A stretch of 64,000 nt of DNA from Prevotella sp. E9-3 (GTDB lineage Bacteria; Bacteroidota; Bacteroidia; Bacteroidales; Bacteroidaceae). The stretch spans positions 1,116,001-1,180,000 of the forward strand of contig NZ_CP091786.1 of NCBI RefSeq assembly GCF_022024015.1, in the 5' to 3' direction. How positions within the stretch are numbered: position 1 is the stretch's first letter; each line of letters opens with the position of its first letter. The position numbers and the translations under genes are program-made. Shown piece after piece: positions 19,631-28,387 of this stretch. The notes under the pieces are model-generated. The model made no database searches, was not told where the DNA came from, and saw only the letters and a program-made list of their open reading frames with translations.

Positions 19631-19641
19631 CATCACACCAG

Positions 19642-19690
19642 CATTGTTCACCTTCCTGTTTTGGAAGGTGAATAATGTTTTCTTATTTTT
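19642..19690 (+). terminator. Terminator of the GLUG gene at 16679
   Basis: TTCACCTTCC (19647-19656) pairs with GGAAGGTGAA (19663-19672), extendable on both sides, followed by a T-rich stretch. Confidence 0.8.
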
Positions 19691-19717
19691 TTTGAGTGTT
19701 TTCTTACTTGATTATTG

Positions 19718-19846
19718 TTATACAATTGTGCAAACGAAATTTTTATAATTAGCTAAAAATCAATAGATTTGCATTCTGTTGCATTGATTTTTGATTATAC
19801 AATCTATAATATCTGATTTCTCTATGCACAAAATGCACTATTTTTG
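19718..19846 (+). promoter_or_regulatory. Two-box promoter (copy C) of the GLUG gene at 19892
   Basis: TTATACAA at 19718 and 19795 (77 bp apart); TATTTTTG at 19839-19846, 44 bp after box 2. Between the boxes is a 10-bp inverted repeat AAAAATCAAT / ATTGATTTTT (19755-19764, 19783-19792) not shared by the other copies. Confidence 0.72.
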
Positions 19847-19891
19847 TATCTCGAATAGCACTTAAAACTAAAACCTATAAATATAACTAAT

Positions 19892-22800
19892 ATGAAAAGA
19901 CTAAAACAATTACTCATTTCATCCCTAATACTTGGGGGGGGGCATTTTTGGTAATCAGGCCTGGGCGTTGGAACAGGTAAATGGTGTCTATCAGATTGGA
20001 ACGGCCGATGAACTCATCGAGTTTGCGGGTATTGTCAATGGTGGTGCAACTGGTGCCAATGCCGTACTTACGGTAGACATTGACATGACCGATAAGTCAT
20101 GGACACCGATAGGTAGTATTTCAAAAGTCTATGAAGGAACTTTTGATGGTCAAGGCTATCGTATCAGTCATCTGACTATTAATACTAGTGATTCATATCA
20201 AGGACTTTTTGGCGTAGTTACTGACGGCGTCTATATCAAGAATGTTTTCATTGATAATACCTGTTCAATATCAGGTGGTGATTATACCGCCGGTATTGTT
20301 GGTGGCTCAAATGGTGGCAGTAGCAATACAAAGAAGTTAAGAATTGAAAATTGTGGAAATGAGGCTAATATAAACAGTAATGGTGCTAATGCTGCAGGTA
20401 TTTTCGGATGTAACATAAACGGATCCTCATCTGTTAAAATAAAAAATTGCTACAATACAGGAAATATTTCTGGAGGTCGCGAATGTGGAGCCATTTCTGG
20501 CTGGCTTGGTGGTGGCTGGAGTGAAGTTTCTAACACATACAATACTGGAACTGTTAAAAATAATTCAGTAGAATCTAATGAATTTGGAAGGAATAATGGA
20601 TGTAATTTCGTACGTTGTTATTCGACAGGAACCCCTAATCAAGGGACTTCCGTTACAAGCGATCAAATCGCCAATGGCACACTCTGTGGCAATCTGAATA
20701 GTGACCAACCCTATTTTTTTCAGAAAGACGGGAGACCCTTACCTTTGCTTTTTTGTAAGAAAAAGGCAGCTGATGGCTATTATGAGTTAGCGAATGCTGA
20801 TGACGTGAAGTGGTTCTCTGAACGCGTATGGACTTATCGTTACAATGAACTGGGTGGTAGTGATGTTGGAAATGTTGACTGTAATGCGCCTCTGAATGCA
20901 CGTCTTACTGCTGATATTGATTTCACCGATGTCAATGACTACCGTCCTATTGGCGGTTTATGGGGGAGTTCTGCAACTCGGTACACAGGCACCTTCGATG
21001 GTCAAGGACATAAAATCAGTAATCTTATTATCAACAATGGTTATGATAATCAAGGCTTCTTCGGCGTTATTTCAAACGGTGCCGTCATCAAAAACATGCT
21101 TTTAGACAATACGTGCAGTATCAGTGCGAAATCGGCTGTAGGATTTATTGGAAAGGTTTGGAGGTCAACAGGTGGAGATGTTTATATTCAAAACTGTGGC
21201 AATGAAGCTACCATTACCTCAAGTGGCAGTAATGCTGGTGGTATTCTTGGCGTCAATCAGAATAACGATGGCTACGTTGTTCTTCACATGGAAAACTGTT
21301 TCAATACAGGCAATGTGAGTGGAAATGAAAGTGGGGGCTTAACGGGATGGACAGGCGACAATGCTGTATTAACGAACTGCTACACTGCAGGAAGTTCGTC
21401 GGCTACTGATTTCTTTGCAAGGATTGGAAATGGCAGTACCTTGACTAATTGCTATACAACAGGTAGCAAGGATAATGTAACTACCATCACAAGTGAACAA
21501 GTGAGTAATGGCAATCTGGCTTATTTGCTAGGCAATACGGTCTGGCACCAGACTATTGGTACCGATAGGCACCCTTATCCGTTCAGCGGTGACCATATGG
21601 TGGTATCGAAAGACAACGATGATTACTATAATGGTAGTAACTTATTTTCCATAGCTTCTGGAAGTGAATTGAATACTTTCGCTACCAATTACAATAATGG
21701 TATGTATGCTGGAGCATGCAAGGTGAAGTTGACAAGTGATTTGGATATGTATGGTATCAGCTACCCTGGTATTGGTGTTGACAGCCATTATTTTGTGGGT
21801 GTCTTAGATGGTCAGGGGTACATCATTAGTAATCTTAGAATGATAGGCATCGATCACGACAATATAGGTTTTATCAATGCGGCTAATGCACCGTCAAGCA
21901 TCAGAAACTTAACACTCGACAATTCTTGTAGTATCAATGTCTCAGGCATGAAATATGTGGGTGGCATAATGGGCGCTTGTTTTGGAGATGGCATCGTTTC
22001 TTTTTATAATTGTGGAAATGAGGCGGCTATAACAGCAAATAAGAATCCTGGCGGTATTTTGGGATGCAATCTTTCAGGTGGTGTTACCATACAGATGAAA
22101 AATTGTTACAATACTGGTGCAATCACGGGAGCAAACTTCAATGATAGTGAAGGTGGTGGCATTTCTGGCTGGTTGGGGAACAATTCCGTAATAACCAACT
22201 GCTATAGCACAGGTAGTGTAAGCTATGGCGAAGCTTTCGCACGAGGCAACAGTGCTACTGTCACCAATTGTTATGCTCTCGAAGCCAGTGGCGGCGGAAA
22301 TTGTGTTAATGCAAATTATACCAAGACTGCCGATGAATTTGCAGACGGAACTGTGTTTGCGAAACTCTTTGACTACACCAACGATGATCTTGCTGTAAAC
22401 GGTAACGTTTGGCGTATGGACTATGATGCTGCTACTCCTCACCCAGTGCTTTATGGTGATGCAATAGCTATGCGTGAGGACTGCACAAACAGAATGATTG
22501 AAGGAACATACGATTTGACTCTCTATCGCATCATCAAGCAAGGTGGCTGGAACACGTTCTGCGTGCCATTCGACATGACCAGTGCTCAGATTACCGCCTA
22601 CTTCGGCGCAGGTACAGAAGTAGCAGTGCTGGATGAAAGCAAGAATGGTCTCAATGATGATGTACTCCACTTCAAGCAGGTTAACGAAATCGAGGCAGGA
22701 CAGGCCTATCTGGTTTATCCTGGAGTCGCTGCAGACTTTAGCTCCAAGGCAATTGAAGGCGTGACAATCAGCGCAACTTCACCTCAAGATGGTATCACTC

Positions 22801-23129
22801 AGGCAGGCTTTACCTTCAAGGGCGTTTACGAGCCTACTGCATTGGATGCAGCTGTTGACCGTATTGTTGTTTCTGGCAACAAGATTGTGAAGACAACGGG
22901 TGGTAAATTGAATGGCTTCCGTGCTTACTTTAAGCCAACAGGTGCCAATGCTCGTGCTACTCGTTTTGTGATTGACGATGACGATGTGGTAACAGGCATC
23001 ATCACTGCTGAGGGCGAGGTGATTATGGATCAGCCGGTCTATAACCTTCGCGGACAAAGAGTGCAGGAGGGTAACAGCTCTTCACGCGGACTGCTGATTA
23101 AGGGCGGAAAGAAATACGTGAAGATGTAA
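19892..23129 (+). CDS. GLUG-repeat surface protein (4), frameshifted by a 9-G run in the signal peptide
   Basis: Starting at ATG 19892 the frame reads MKRLKQLLISSLILGGGHFW and stops. With one G fewer (8 instead of 9 at 19934-19942) it continues as LILGGGIFGNQAWALEQVNG, a normal signal peptide joined to a 1078-residue protein. From the G-run on, the frame is open to 23129. Three GLUG modules (leads near 19976, 20774 and 21645) are followed by a beta-rich domain with the motif WNTFCVPFDM (shared with the gene at 23943 and loosely with the C10 protease) and a tail PVYNLRGQRVQ...GLLIKGGKKYVKM. It lacks the CxxC linkers of its paralogues. Either the product is phase-variable through the G-tract or the run was miscounted in sequencing. 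Own two-box promoter; followed 54 bp later by a small-protein gene. Confidence 0.75.
19934..19942 (+). repeat. Nine-G homopolymer that sets the reading frame of the GLUG gene
   Basis: Nine consecutive G's inside signal-peptide codons. Eight G's (or eleven) restore the full protein, nine give a 20-residue peptide. Long G runs are otherwise rare in this AT-rich sequence. Confidence 0.9.
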
Positions 23130-23183
23130 ACCTCGTGTGCGCGTATATATTAATAAGGTATATGTAACAAAAAATGTACAATT

Positions 23184-23345
23184 ATGAAAACAAAGAAACA
23201 ATATATTTGTCCGGAGCTCCTCGTTGTGAATGTCAAAGCGCAGCTCCTAACCAATGTATCCATTCAGGATACTAAACAAAGACGAATTGATTGGGAAGAG
23301 AAATACGAAGAGCAAGAGGACTACGATGCTGGCAATGGCTGGTAG
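23184..23345 (+). CDS. Small protein (53 aa) downstream of a GLUG gene
   Basis: It begins MKTKKQYICPELLVVN and ends in an acidic stretch, EDYDAGNGW. The start KKxYIxP matches the second small gene at 27849 (MKKKYISPAL), which also follows a GLUG gene carrying the VPFD domain. The shared N-terminus with a diverging acidic C-terminus ending near a Trp looks like a precursor or adaptor-type small protein, but no function is known to me. It is 54 bp after the GLUG stop with no terminator between, so co-transcription is likely. Confidence 0.6.
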   Translation: MKTKKQYICPELLVVNVKAQLLTNVSIQDTKQRRIDWEEKYEEQEDYDAGNGW

Positions 23346-23406
23346 GTCAACATTTTAGAGTCTATAACTGCATTTCTTTAGATTCTATCTACATACTGTT
23401 ATTTTG

Positions 23407-23469
23407 AATTTTGGCCATTATTTCTAAAATTTTGGCCAAAATTCTTTTAATAATGGCCAAAATTTATTT
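23407..23469. repeat. Array 1: three 21-bp quasi-palindromic units, core TTGGCCAA
   Basis: Units start at 23407, 23428 and 23449, each with GGCCA in the same phase. The middle unit contains the perfect 16-bp palindrome AATTTTGGCCAAAATT (23428-23443). The outer units are exact inverted copies of each other over 16 bp: AATTTTGGCCATTATT (23407-23422) and AATAATGGCCAAAATT (23449-23464). Confidence 0.85.
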
Positions 23470-23556
23470 TAGTCTTTATTCTGTTGACTCTCGAAAGGCT
23501 ATCAGTTACTGCGTAAAGTAATATACCTTTCACTTCAATAGAGCAACGGGTAAAAT

Positions 23557-23619
23557 AAATTATAGCTATAATTTTCGGAATTATAGCCATAATCTTCAAA
23601 ATTATAGCTATAATTTGTT
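23557..23619. repeat. Array 2: three 21-bp quasi-palindromic units, core TATAGCTATA
   Basis: Units start at 23557, 23578 and 23599. Units 1 and 3 carry the perfect 18-bp palindrome AAATTATAGCTATAATTT; unit 2 is a variant with AATTATAGCCATAATC. Unit length and copy number match array 1, but the sequence is unrelated. Confidence 0.85.
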
Positions 23620-23760
23620 TTAATGGTTTTGCGGAATGGATGAAACAGACGTACTATTAGCATGTAGTTTTTGTTCTTTTGCTTACCTATTCTATCGGTT
23701 TTTAAACCTATTTAGTTGTTTTATACTGCGTTTTTACTAATTTTTGAATAAATATTTGTG

Positions 23761-23888
23761 TTATACAACAAAGATTTTAGTAATATGTTAAGTATTTGAT
23801 TTATAGATTATTATGTTTTGTATAATACTTTTTTTTATTATACAATTATTTATTTATGTGCGCGTATGAATAATACTCTTTAAATTTG
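23761..23888 (+). promoter_or_regulatory. Two-box promoter (copy D) of the GLUG gene at 23943
   Basis: TTATACAA at 23761 and 23838 (77 bp apart); TAAATTTG at 23881-23888, 43 bp after box 2. An inverted half-site TTGTATAA at 23818 lies 20 bp before box 2, exactly as in copy A. Confidence 0.75.
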
Positions 23889-23942
23889 CAGGAGAAAATA
23901 ATATAACTAAGCTTAAACCAAAATTTATTACAACTATTAATT

Positions 23943-26900
23943 ATGAAGCAGAATCTAAAAACTTTTTTTCTTACTGCCTTGCTAAGTCTAGCAGTAGGAA
24001 GTGCGTGGGCCATTGAACCCGTTGATGGTGTTTATAAGATTGGTTCGGCTCAAGATTGGTCTGAGTTCTGTACTTTGCACAATGAAGGTGCGAACCAAAA
24101 TCTCAATGCTGAACTTACTGCCGATGTTACTGTTGAAGGCAATGCCATGGTTGGTATCAACGGAGGTGGTAAGCCCTATCGTGGCGTGTTTGACGGTAAG
24201 GGACACAAACTGACTATCAGCTACAATCTGAACGAAGAGCGTGTTGCACCTTTCCGTCGTATTAATGGCGCTACCATTAAGAACCTGATTGTAGAGGGAA
24301 CCATCACCACTACTTCGAAACTTGCATCTGGATTGGTCGGTGGATTGTGGCAGAATGGTACCACAATTCAAAATTGTATAAGCTATGTTGTTATCACCGA
24401 CGATCAGGGTGGTGATGCTACTCATGGTGGTATCTGCGGTAGCTTTGAGGATGTGAATGGCGCAAATACTATTGAGAACTGTGCCTTTTTAGGTGAAATC
24501 AATGCCCCCAATCGCGAAGGATGTGGCGGTATTGTTGGTTGGACAAACAACAACAATAGCAACAACATCATTCGTAATTGTCTTGTCAATGCTGCTGGCT
24601 TCAATGTGAAGACTGGTAGCAACAATGACATTATCTGCCGCAACAACGGTAATGTTGTAAACTGCTATTACATTGGCAGCATTGATGGGATGCGTAACGA
24701 CAAAGGTGCTACGGCTGCTACAACCGAACAGGCAGAGAGCGGTGAGCTGTGCTATATTCTGAATGGCAAAACGAGTACTAATGTTGGATGGTTTCAGACA
24801 ATAGGTGTCGATAATATTCCTTTGCCTATTGGAACAGCCGTTGTCTATGCTAATGGAGAACTAAGATGTGATGGCATAACACCAAAGCCAGGCTCTGAAC
24901 TGACTTTCTCCAATGTAGATGGCAGTACAATAGATCCTCATGATTATGTTGATGGAATCTGTTCTTTTTGTCATGACTTACAATTAGTAGCAGGTGTATA
25001 TCAGATTGGTTGCGCAGACGCGCTTATTCGCTTTGCTGAGATTGTTAACAGTGGTAATGGTACTGCCAATGCTGTTCTCACTAAGAATATAGATATGACT
25101 GATAAGTCGTGGACTCCTATTGGACAAGATGGTAAAGACTTCGCCGGACATTTTGATGGACAGAACTTCCGTATCCAAAATCTTGTTGTAAATAATCTTG
25201 GCGCCTATGATAACCAGGCTCTTTTCGGACAGGTTGTTGGAACAGCTGTGATTGAAAATGTGATAATGGATGCATCGTGCTCTATAAAAGGAAAGGAGCA
25301 TGTCGCAGGCATTCTTGGACATGTCTGGGGACATGGTGCTATCATCAGAAATTGTGTGAATGAGGCATATGTGGAATCATCAGGTAGTCAAGCTGCAGGT
25401 ATTGTGGCAACTGCTGAAAGAAAAGTGTTTATCCAGAATTGTGTAAATAAGGGTGCTGTTAAGAGCAACTCCAATTCTGCTGCGGGTATTTTGGCACGTG
25501 TCTGGGGCGATGGTACGGATACGGAAGTGACTAATTGTACTAATGAAGGAACTATCACTGGAACCGGTGGGGAAATAGGAGGAATTGTCGCTTCCCTCAA
25601 TAAAGCTATAACAGTCAGCAATTGTCGTAATACAGGTTCTGTAAACGGAACTGGCAGTTTTACTGGAGGTGTTGTAGGTCGTATTTGGAGTGATAACGTG
25701 ATTGTCCAAAACTGTGGCAATGAAGGTGCTGTAACAGGTGGTGGTGCCAATGCCGCAGGTATCGTTGGCTGTTCTGGTAATATTGTTAAGATTTTGAATT
25801 GTTATAATCTTGGAAATATTATCGGTGGAAATGAAAGTGCTGCCATTTGCGGATGGATGGGTGCAGGTTCGTCTGAGTTAAAAAACTGTTATAGTACTGG
25901 AACTGTTACAGGTATTGATGGTACAAACTACTTGATTCGCAAAACGGATATTATTAGAAACAACAACTATCAGCTTGCTGGAATGCCAGGTGATCAAGGA
26001 ACATCTTTTGCAGCTGCAGACTTAGCAAGTGGCAAACTGGCATATCTGTTGAATGGTAGCAAGAGTACAGACGTGGCTTGGTATCAGAATCTTGGTGCTG
26101 AAGCCGATGATTATCCTCTGCCTTGGGGCACTGCTATAGTTTATAAGAATGGTGACCTCTATTGTGATGGAAGTTCAAAAGGTAGCGAATCTTATTCAAA
26201 TATTGAAGGCTCAAATCGTGATGAGCACCATTTTGTTAATGGCTTCTGCGATAATGTGAATGGTAGTAGTGTTGTTTGCGACGAGTTAGATCTTTCTTTC
26301 ATGACACCTTCTGAAGGCTATTATCAAGTTTCTACCGCCCGTCAACTTCGTTGGACTGCTGCTGTCTCTCAGGAGTCAGCAAATGCAGGTATCAAAGTTA
26401 AACTGTTGAATAATATTGATATGGCTGGTGAGAAGTTTGATGGCTTTGGTTCTAACGATTCAGAGGCAAATCGCTTTAAGGGTGAGATTGATGGCCAGCG
26501 TCATATTATTTCTAATCTGAAGATGGACTTTGATCGCAATGGCGTTGGACTCGTGAATACAGCTACAGTTGGTGCTATTATTTCTAATCTGACTATAGCA
26601 AGTTCTTGCGAGTTTAAGGGACAGAGTGCAGTTGCAGCCTTTATTGGAGCTGTACGTGGTACTAGTGGTGACCTGTATATTCGCAATTGTGGAAATGAAG
26701 GCTTGGTAACAGCGACAGGAGCTAATGGAGCAGGCTTCGTGGGTTGTAAATACGATGATGATGTAATTCCAAACCTCACAAATTGCTATAATGTTGGCGA
26801 AATTCATAGCTCAAATGATGGAGGTAGCTTCTCGGGATGGATGCCAAAGGCTGTGTTGACAAACTGCTATAGTATAGTATCACCCGATAATGGCTATGGT

Positions 26901-27815
26901 TTCCAAGAGGGAAATCAGTTCGGACGAGGATGGAGTCAAGCTATTAATCATTGCTACGATTACGGTACTGGTGATTGGGGACAAAATAATGGTACATGGG
27001 GCGCAGCCTTTATTGATGGACGTAAAATCACTGTGGTGGACGAGTCTTCTATGACTACAATGTTTGCTGGCTTGCTTGCTTACAACGAAGGCGGTGTTGA
27101 TGGTAGCGTTTGGCGTATGGGTGATGATCATCCTGTACTCTATGGTAATCAGATTGCTATGCGTGAGGACTGCACCAATAGAATTGTGGAAGGTAACTTC
27201 GACGTGAAACTCTATCGCACACTGAAAGCTGATAAGTGGAACACCTTCGTGGTTCCCTTCGATTTGAGCACTGATGAGCTGAAGGCTGCCTTCGGTGATG
27301 GTGTAGAAGTGGCTGAATATAGTGAAACTGCTGATGCTCAGAATGCTGAGAACTCTATTGTGACCTTCAGTTCTATGGCTACTCCTGAAATCACAGCAAA
27401 TGTGCCTGTAATGCTGAAGAGTGCCAATAGTGGCGTGTTCAGCTTCACTGGACGTACTGTTAAGGCTGGTGATGCTATCGTAGCTGGAAACGCAAACTTC
27501 GACTTCGTAGGTTCTTACAACAAGGAGACTGTGGTTGCTGAAAACGACTACTACCTGAGCGATAATAAGATCTTCAAGTCATTGGGTAATGGTTCTACCA
27601 TTTCTGCTACCCGTGCTTATATCAAGACCAAGGATGGTTCAAATGCCCGTATCGCTTCGTTCTTTATCGATGGCGAAGGACAGACTACTGGTATTGTAAA
27701 TGCTAAGAAGGTTGATACAAAAGACTATTACAACCTGAACGGTCAGCGTGTGGATAAAGCTCAGATGAGAAAGGGCCTCTACATTCGCGACGGTCGTAAA
27801 ATGGTGGTGAAGTAA
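23943..27815 (+). CDS. Largest GLUG-repeat surface protein (5)
   Basis: 1290 residues, signal peptide to ~GSAWA, mature start IEPVDGVYKIG. Modules start near residues 27, 350 and 792. Module 2 is expanded, with many short NCxNxGxVxGxxxxxAGI units between ~430 and 650. A beta domain with WNTFVVPFDL begins near 1100, and the tail DYYNLNGQRVDKAQ...GLYIRDGRKMVVK ends it. Linkers carry CSFCHDLQ and a longer Cys pair near residues 770-780. Module 1 is nearly identical in DNA to the gene at 11576. Likely cell-surface; no enzyme motif. Own two-box promoter; followed 33 bp later by a small-protein gene, then a strong terminator. Confidence 0.82.
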   Translation: MKQNLKTFFLTALLSLAVGSAWAIEPVDGVYKIGSAQDWSEFCTLHNEGANQNLNAELTADVTVEGNAMVGINGGGKPYRGVFDGKGHKLTISYNLNEERVAPFRRINGATIKNLIVEGTITTTSKLASGLVGGLWQNGTTIQNCISYVVITDDQGGDATHGGICGSFEDVNGANTIENCAFLGEINAPNREGCGGIVGWTNNNNSNNIIRNCLVNAAGFNVKTGSNNDIICRNNGNVVNCYYIGSIDGMRNDKGATAATTEQAESGELCYILNGKTSTNVGWFQTIGVDNIPLPIGTAVVYANGELRCDGITPKPGSELTFSNVDGSTIDPHDYVDGICSFCHDLQLVAGVYQIGCADALIRFAEIVNSGNGTANAVLTKNIDMTDKSWTPIGQDGKDFAGHFDGQNFRIQNLVVNNLGAYDNQALFGQVVGTAVIENVIMDASCSIKGKEHVAGILGHVWGHGAIIRNCVNEAYVESSGSQAAGIVATAERKVFIQNCVNKGAVKSNSNSAAGILARVWGDGTDTEVTNCTNEGTITGTGGEIGGIVASLNKAITVSNCRNTGSVNGTGSFTGGVVGRIWSDNVIVQNCGNEGAVTGGGANAAGIVGCSGNIVKILNCYNLGNIIGGNESAAICGWMGAGSSELKNCYSTGTVTGIDGTNYLIRKTDIIRNNNYQLAGMPGDQGTSFAAADLASGKLAYLLNGSKSTDVAWYQNLGAEADDYPLPWGTAIVYKNGDLYCDGSSKGSESYSNIEGSNRDEHHFVNGFCDNVNGSSVVCDELDLSFMTPSEGYYQVSTARQLRWTAAVSQESANAGIKVKLLNNIDMAGEKFDGFGSNDSEANRFKGEIDGQRHIISNLKMDFDRNGVGLVNTATVGAIISNLTIASSCEFKGQSAVAAFIGAVRGTSGDLYIRNCGNEGLVTATGANGAGFVGCKYDDDVIPNLTNCYNVGEIHSSNDGGSFSGWMPKAVLTNCYSIVSPDNGYGFQEGNQFGRGWSQAINHCYDYGTGDWGQNNGTWGAAFIDGRKITVVDESSMTTMFAGLLAYNEGGVDGSVWRMGDDHPVLYGNQIAMREDCTNRIVEGNFDVKLYRTLKADKWNTFVVPFDLSTDELKAAFGDGVEVAEYSETADAQNAENSIVTFSSMATPEITANVPVMLKSANSGVFSFTGRTVKAGDAIVAGNANFDFVGSYNKETVVAENDYYLSDNKIFKSLGNGSTISATRAYIKTKDGSNARIASFFIDGEGQTTGIVNAKKVDTKDYYNLNGQRVDKAQMRKGLYIRDGRKMVVK

Positions 27816-27848
27816 ATAATGAATGTTTATCTTTAATAGTTTGAAGTT

Positions 27849-28022
27849 ATGAAAAAGAAATATATTTCTCCAGCACTGTCTTTTGAAGATACCCTGGATT
27901 TAGCTGACATAATGACCGCCTCTATTGTTAGTGTAGGAGGTGAAACAGGCATCGAAAAAGGCGGCGATGAAGTTGAACCGAACCAAGGTGATGCTCGTCC
28001 CTTCGATGTATGGGATGACTGA
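27849..28022 (+). CDS. Small protein (57 aa) downstream of a GLUG gene
   Basis: It begins MKKKYISPALSFEDTLDLAD and continues with a small-residue region SIVSVGGETG and an acidic end RPFDVWDD. The start resembles the 53-residue protein at 23184; both lie right after GLUG genes with the VPFD domain and before terminators or promoters. No signal peptide or known domain. The Gly-rich centre and conserved N-terminus are compatible with a leader-type small protein, but this is only a pattern. Confidence 0.6.
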   Translation: MKKKYISPALSFEDTLDLADIMTASIVSVGGETGIEKGGDEVEPNQGDARPFDVWDD

Positions 28023-28174
28023 TATGACGATTAGTTAGTTGTAGTTTTTATATATAGTTTTGATAGATTTGTTAGTTATTTTGTAGTTGTTAGTAAGAAT
28101 GTTTTACCATTCTGTAAAATGAAATACTGAAGGCTGCGTGATGCAGCTACCAGTCGGAACATATCTCTTTTTGT

Positions 28175-28216
28175 ACAGTCAGGGCAGCACACGGATGCTG
28201 CCCTGATTGTATTTTT
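28175..28216 (+). terminator. Terminator of the GLUG / small-protein unit
   Basis: 15-nt arms ACAGTCAGGGCAGCA (28175-28189) and TGCTGCCCTGATTGT (28196-28210), paired with one G-U, a 6-nt loop and ATTTTTG tail. Confidence 0.9.
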
Positions 28217-28232
28217 GATATACATACTTCTG

Positions 28233-28361
28233 TTATACAAACGGGTGATTGACGAGATGGCTAAGTGGTTGATAGTCAATAAGTATATTATTTTGATAGT
28301 ATAAATATCGTAATACATTTATTATTATATAATAGGTATAGGAGAAAAATGAGTAATTTTG
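28233..28361 (+). promoter_or_regulatory. Two-box promoter (copy E) of the second GH31 - SusE/F-like unit
   Basis: TTATACAA at 28233 and the variant TAATACAT at 28311 (78 bp apart); TAATTTTG at 28354-28361, 43 bp after box 2. Confidence 0.68.
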
Positions 28362-28387
28362 CAGCAGAATATCACTAACTTATAAAC

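Larger units (their letters stand above)
23346..23942. other. 0.6-kb non-coding gap with two tandem palindromic arrays and a promoter
   Basis: No credible gene on either strand. It holds two separate arrays of three 21-bp units (23407-23469 and 23557-23619), an extra TTATAC at 23721, the two-box promoter at 23761-23888, and AT-rich sequence. No clear terminator for the preceding genes is seen unless array 1 or 2 acts as one. Confidence 0.7.
28023..28387. other. Non-coding gap with hairpins, terminator and promoter
   Basis: It contains TTTTAC..GTAAAA and GCTGC..GCAGC small hairpins (28101-28148), the strong terminator at 28175 and the two-box promoter at 28233. No gene is seen. Confidence 0.7.

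Noticed and set aside
19932..23129. GLUG protein starting at the TTG at 19932
   Set aside because: It would have no signal peptide, whereas the ATG at 19892 with one G less gives a proper one; a frameshift in the G-run is the better explanation.
23407..23619. CRISPR array
   Set aside because: Units are 21 bp with no spacers of unique sequence between them and only three copies; no cas genes.
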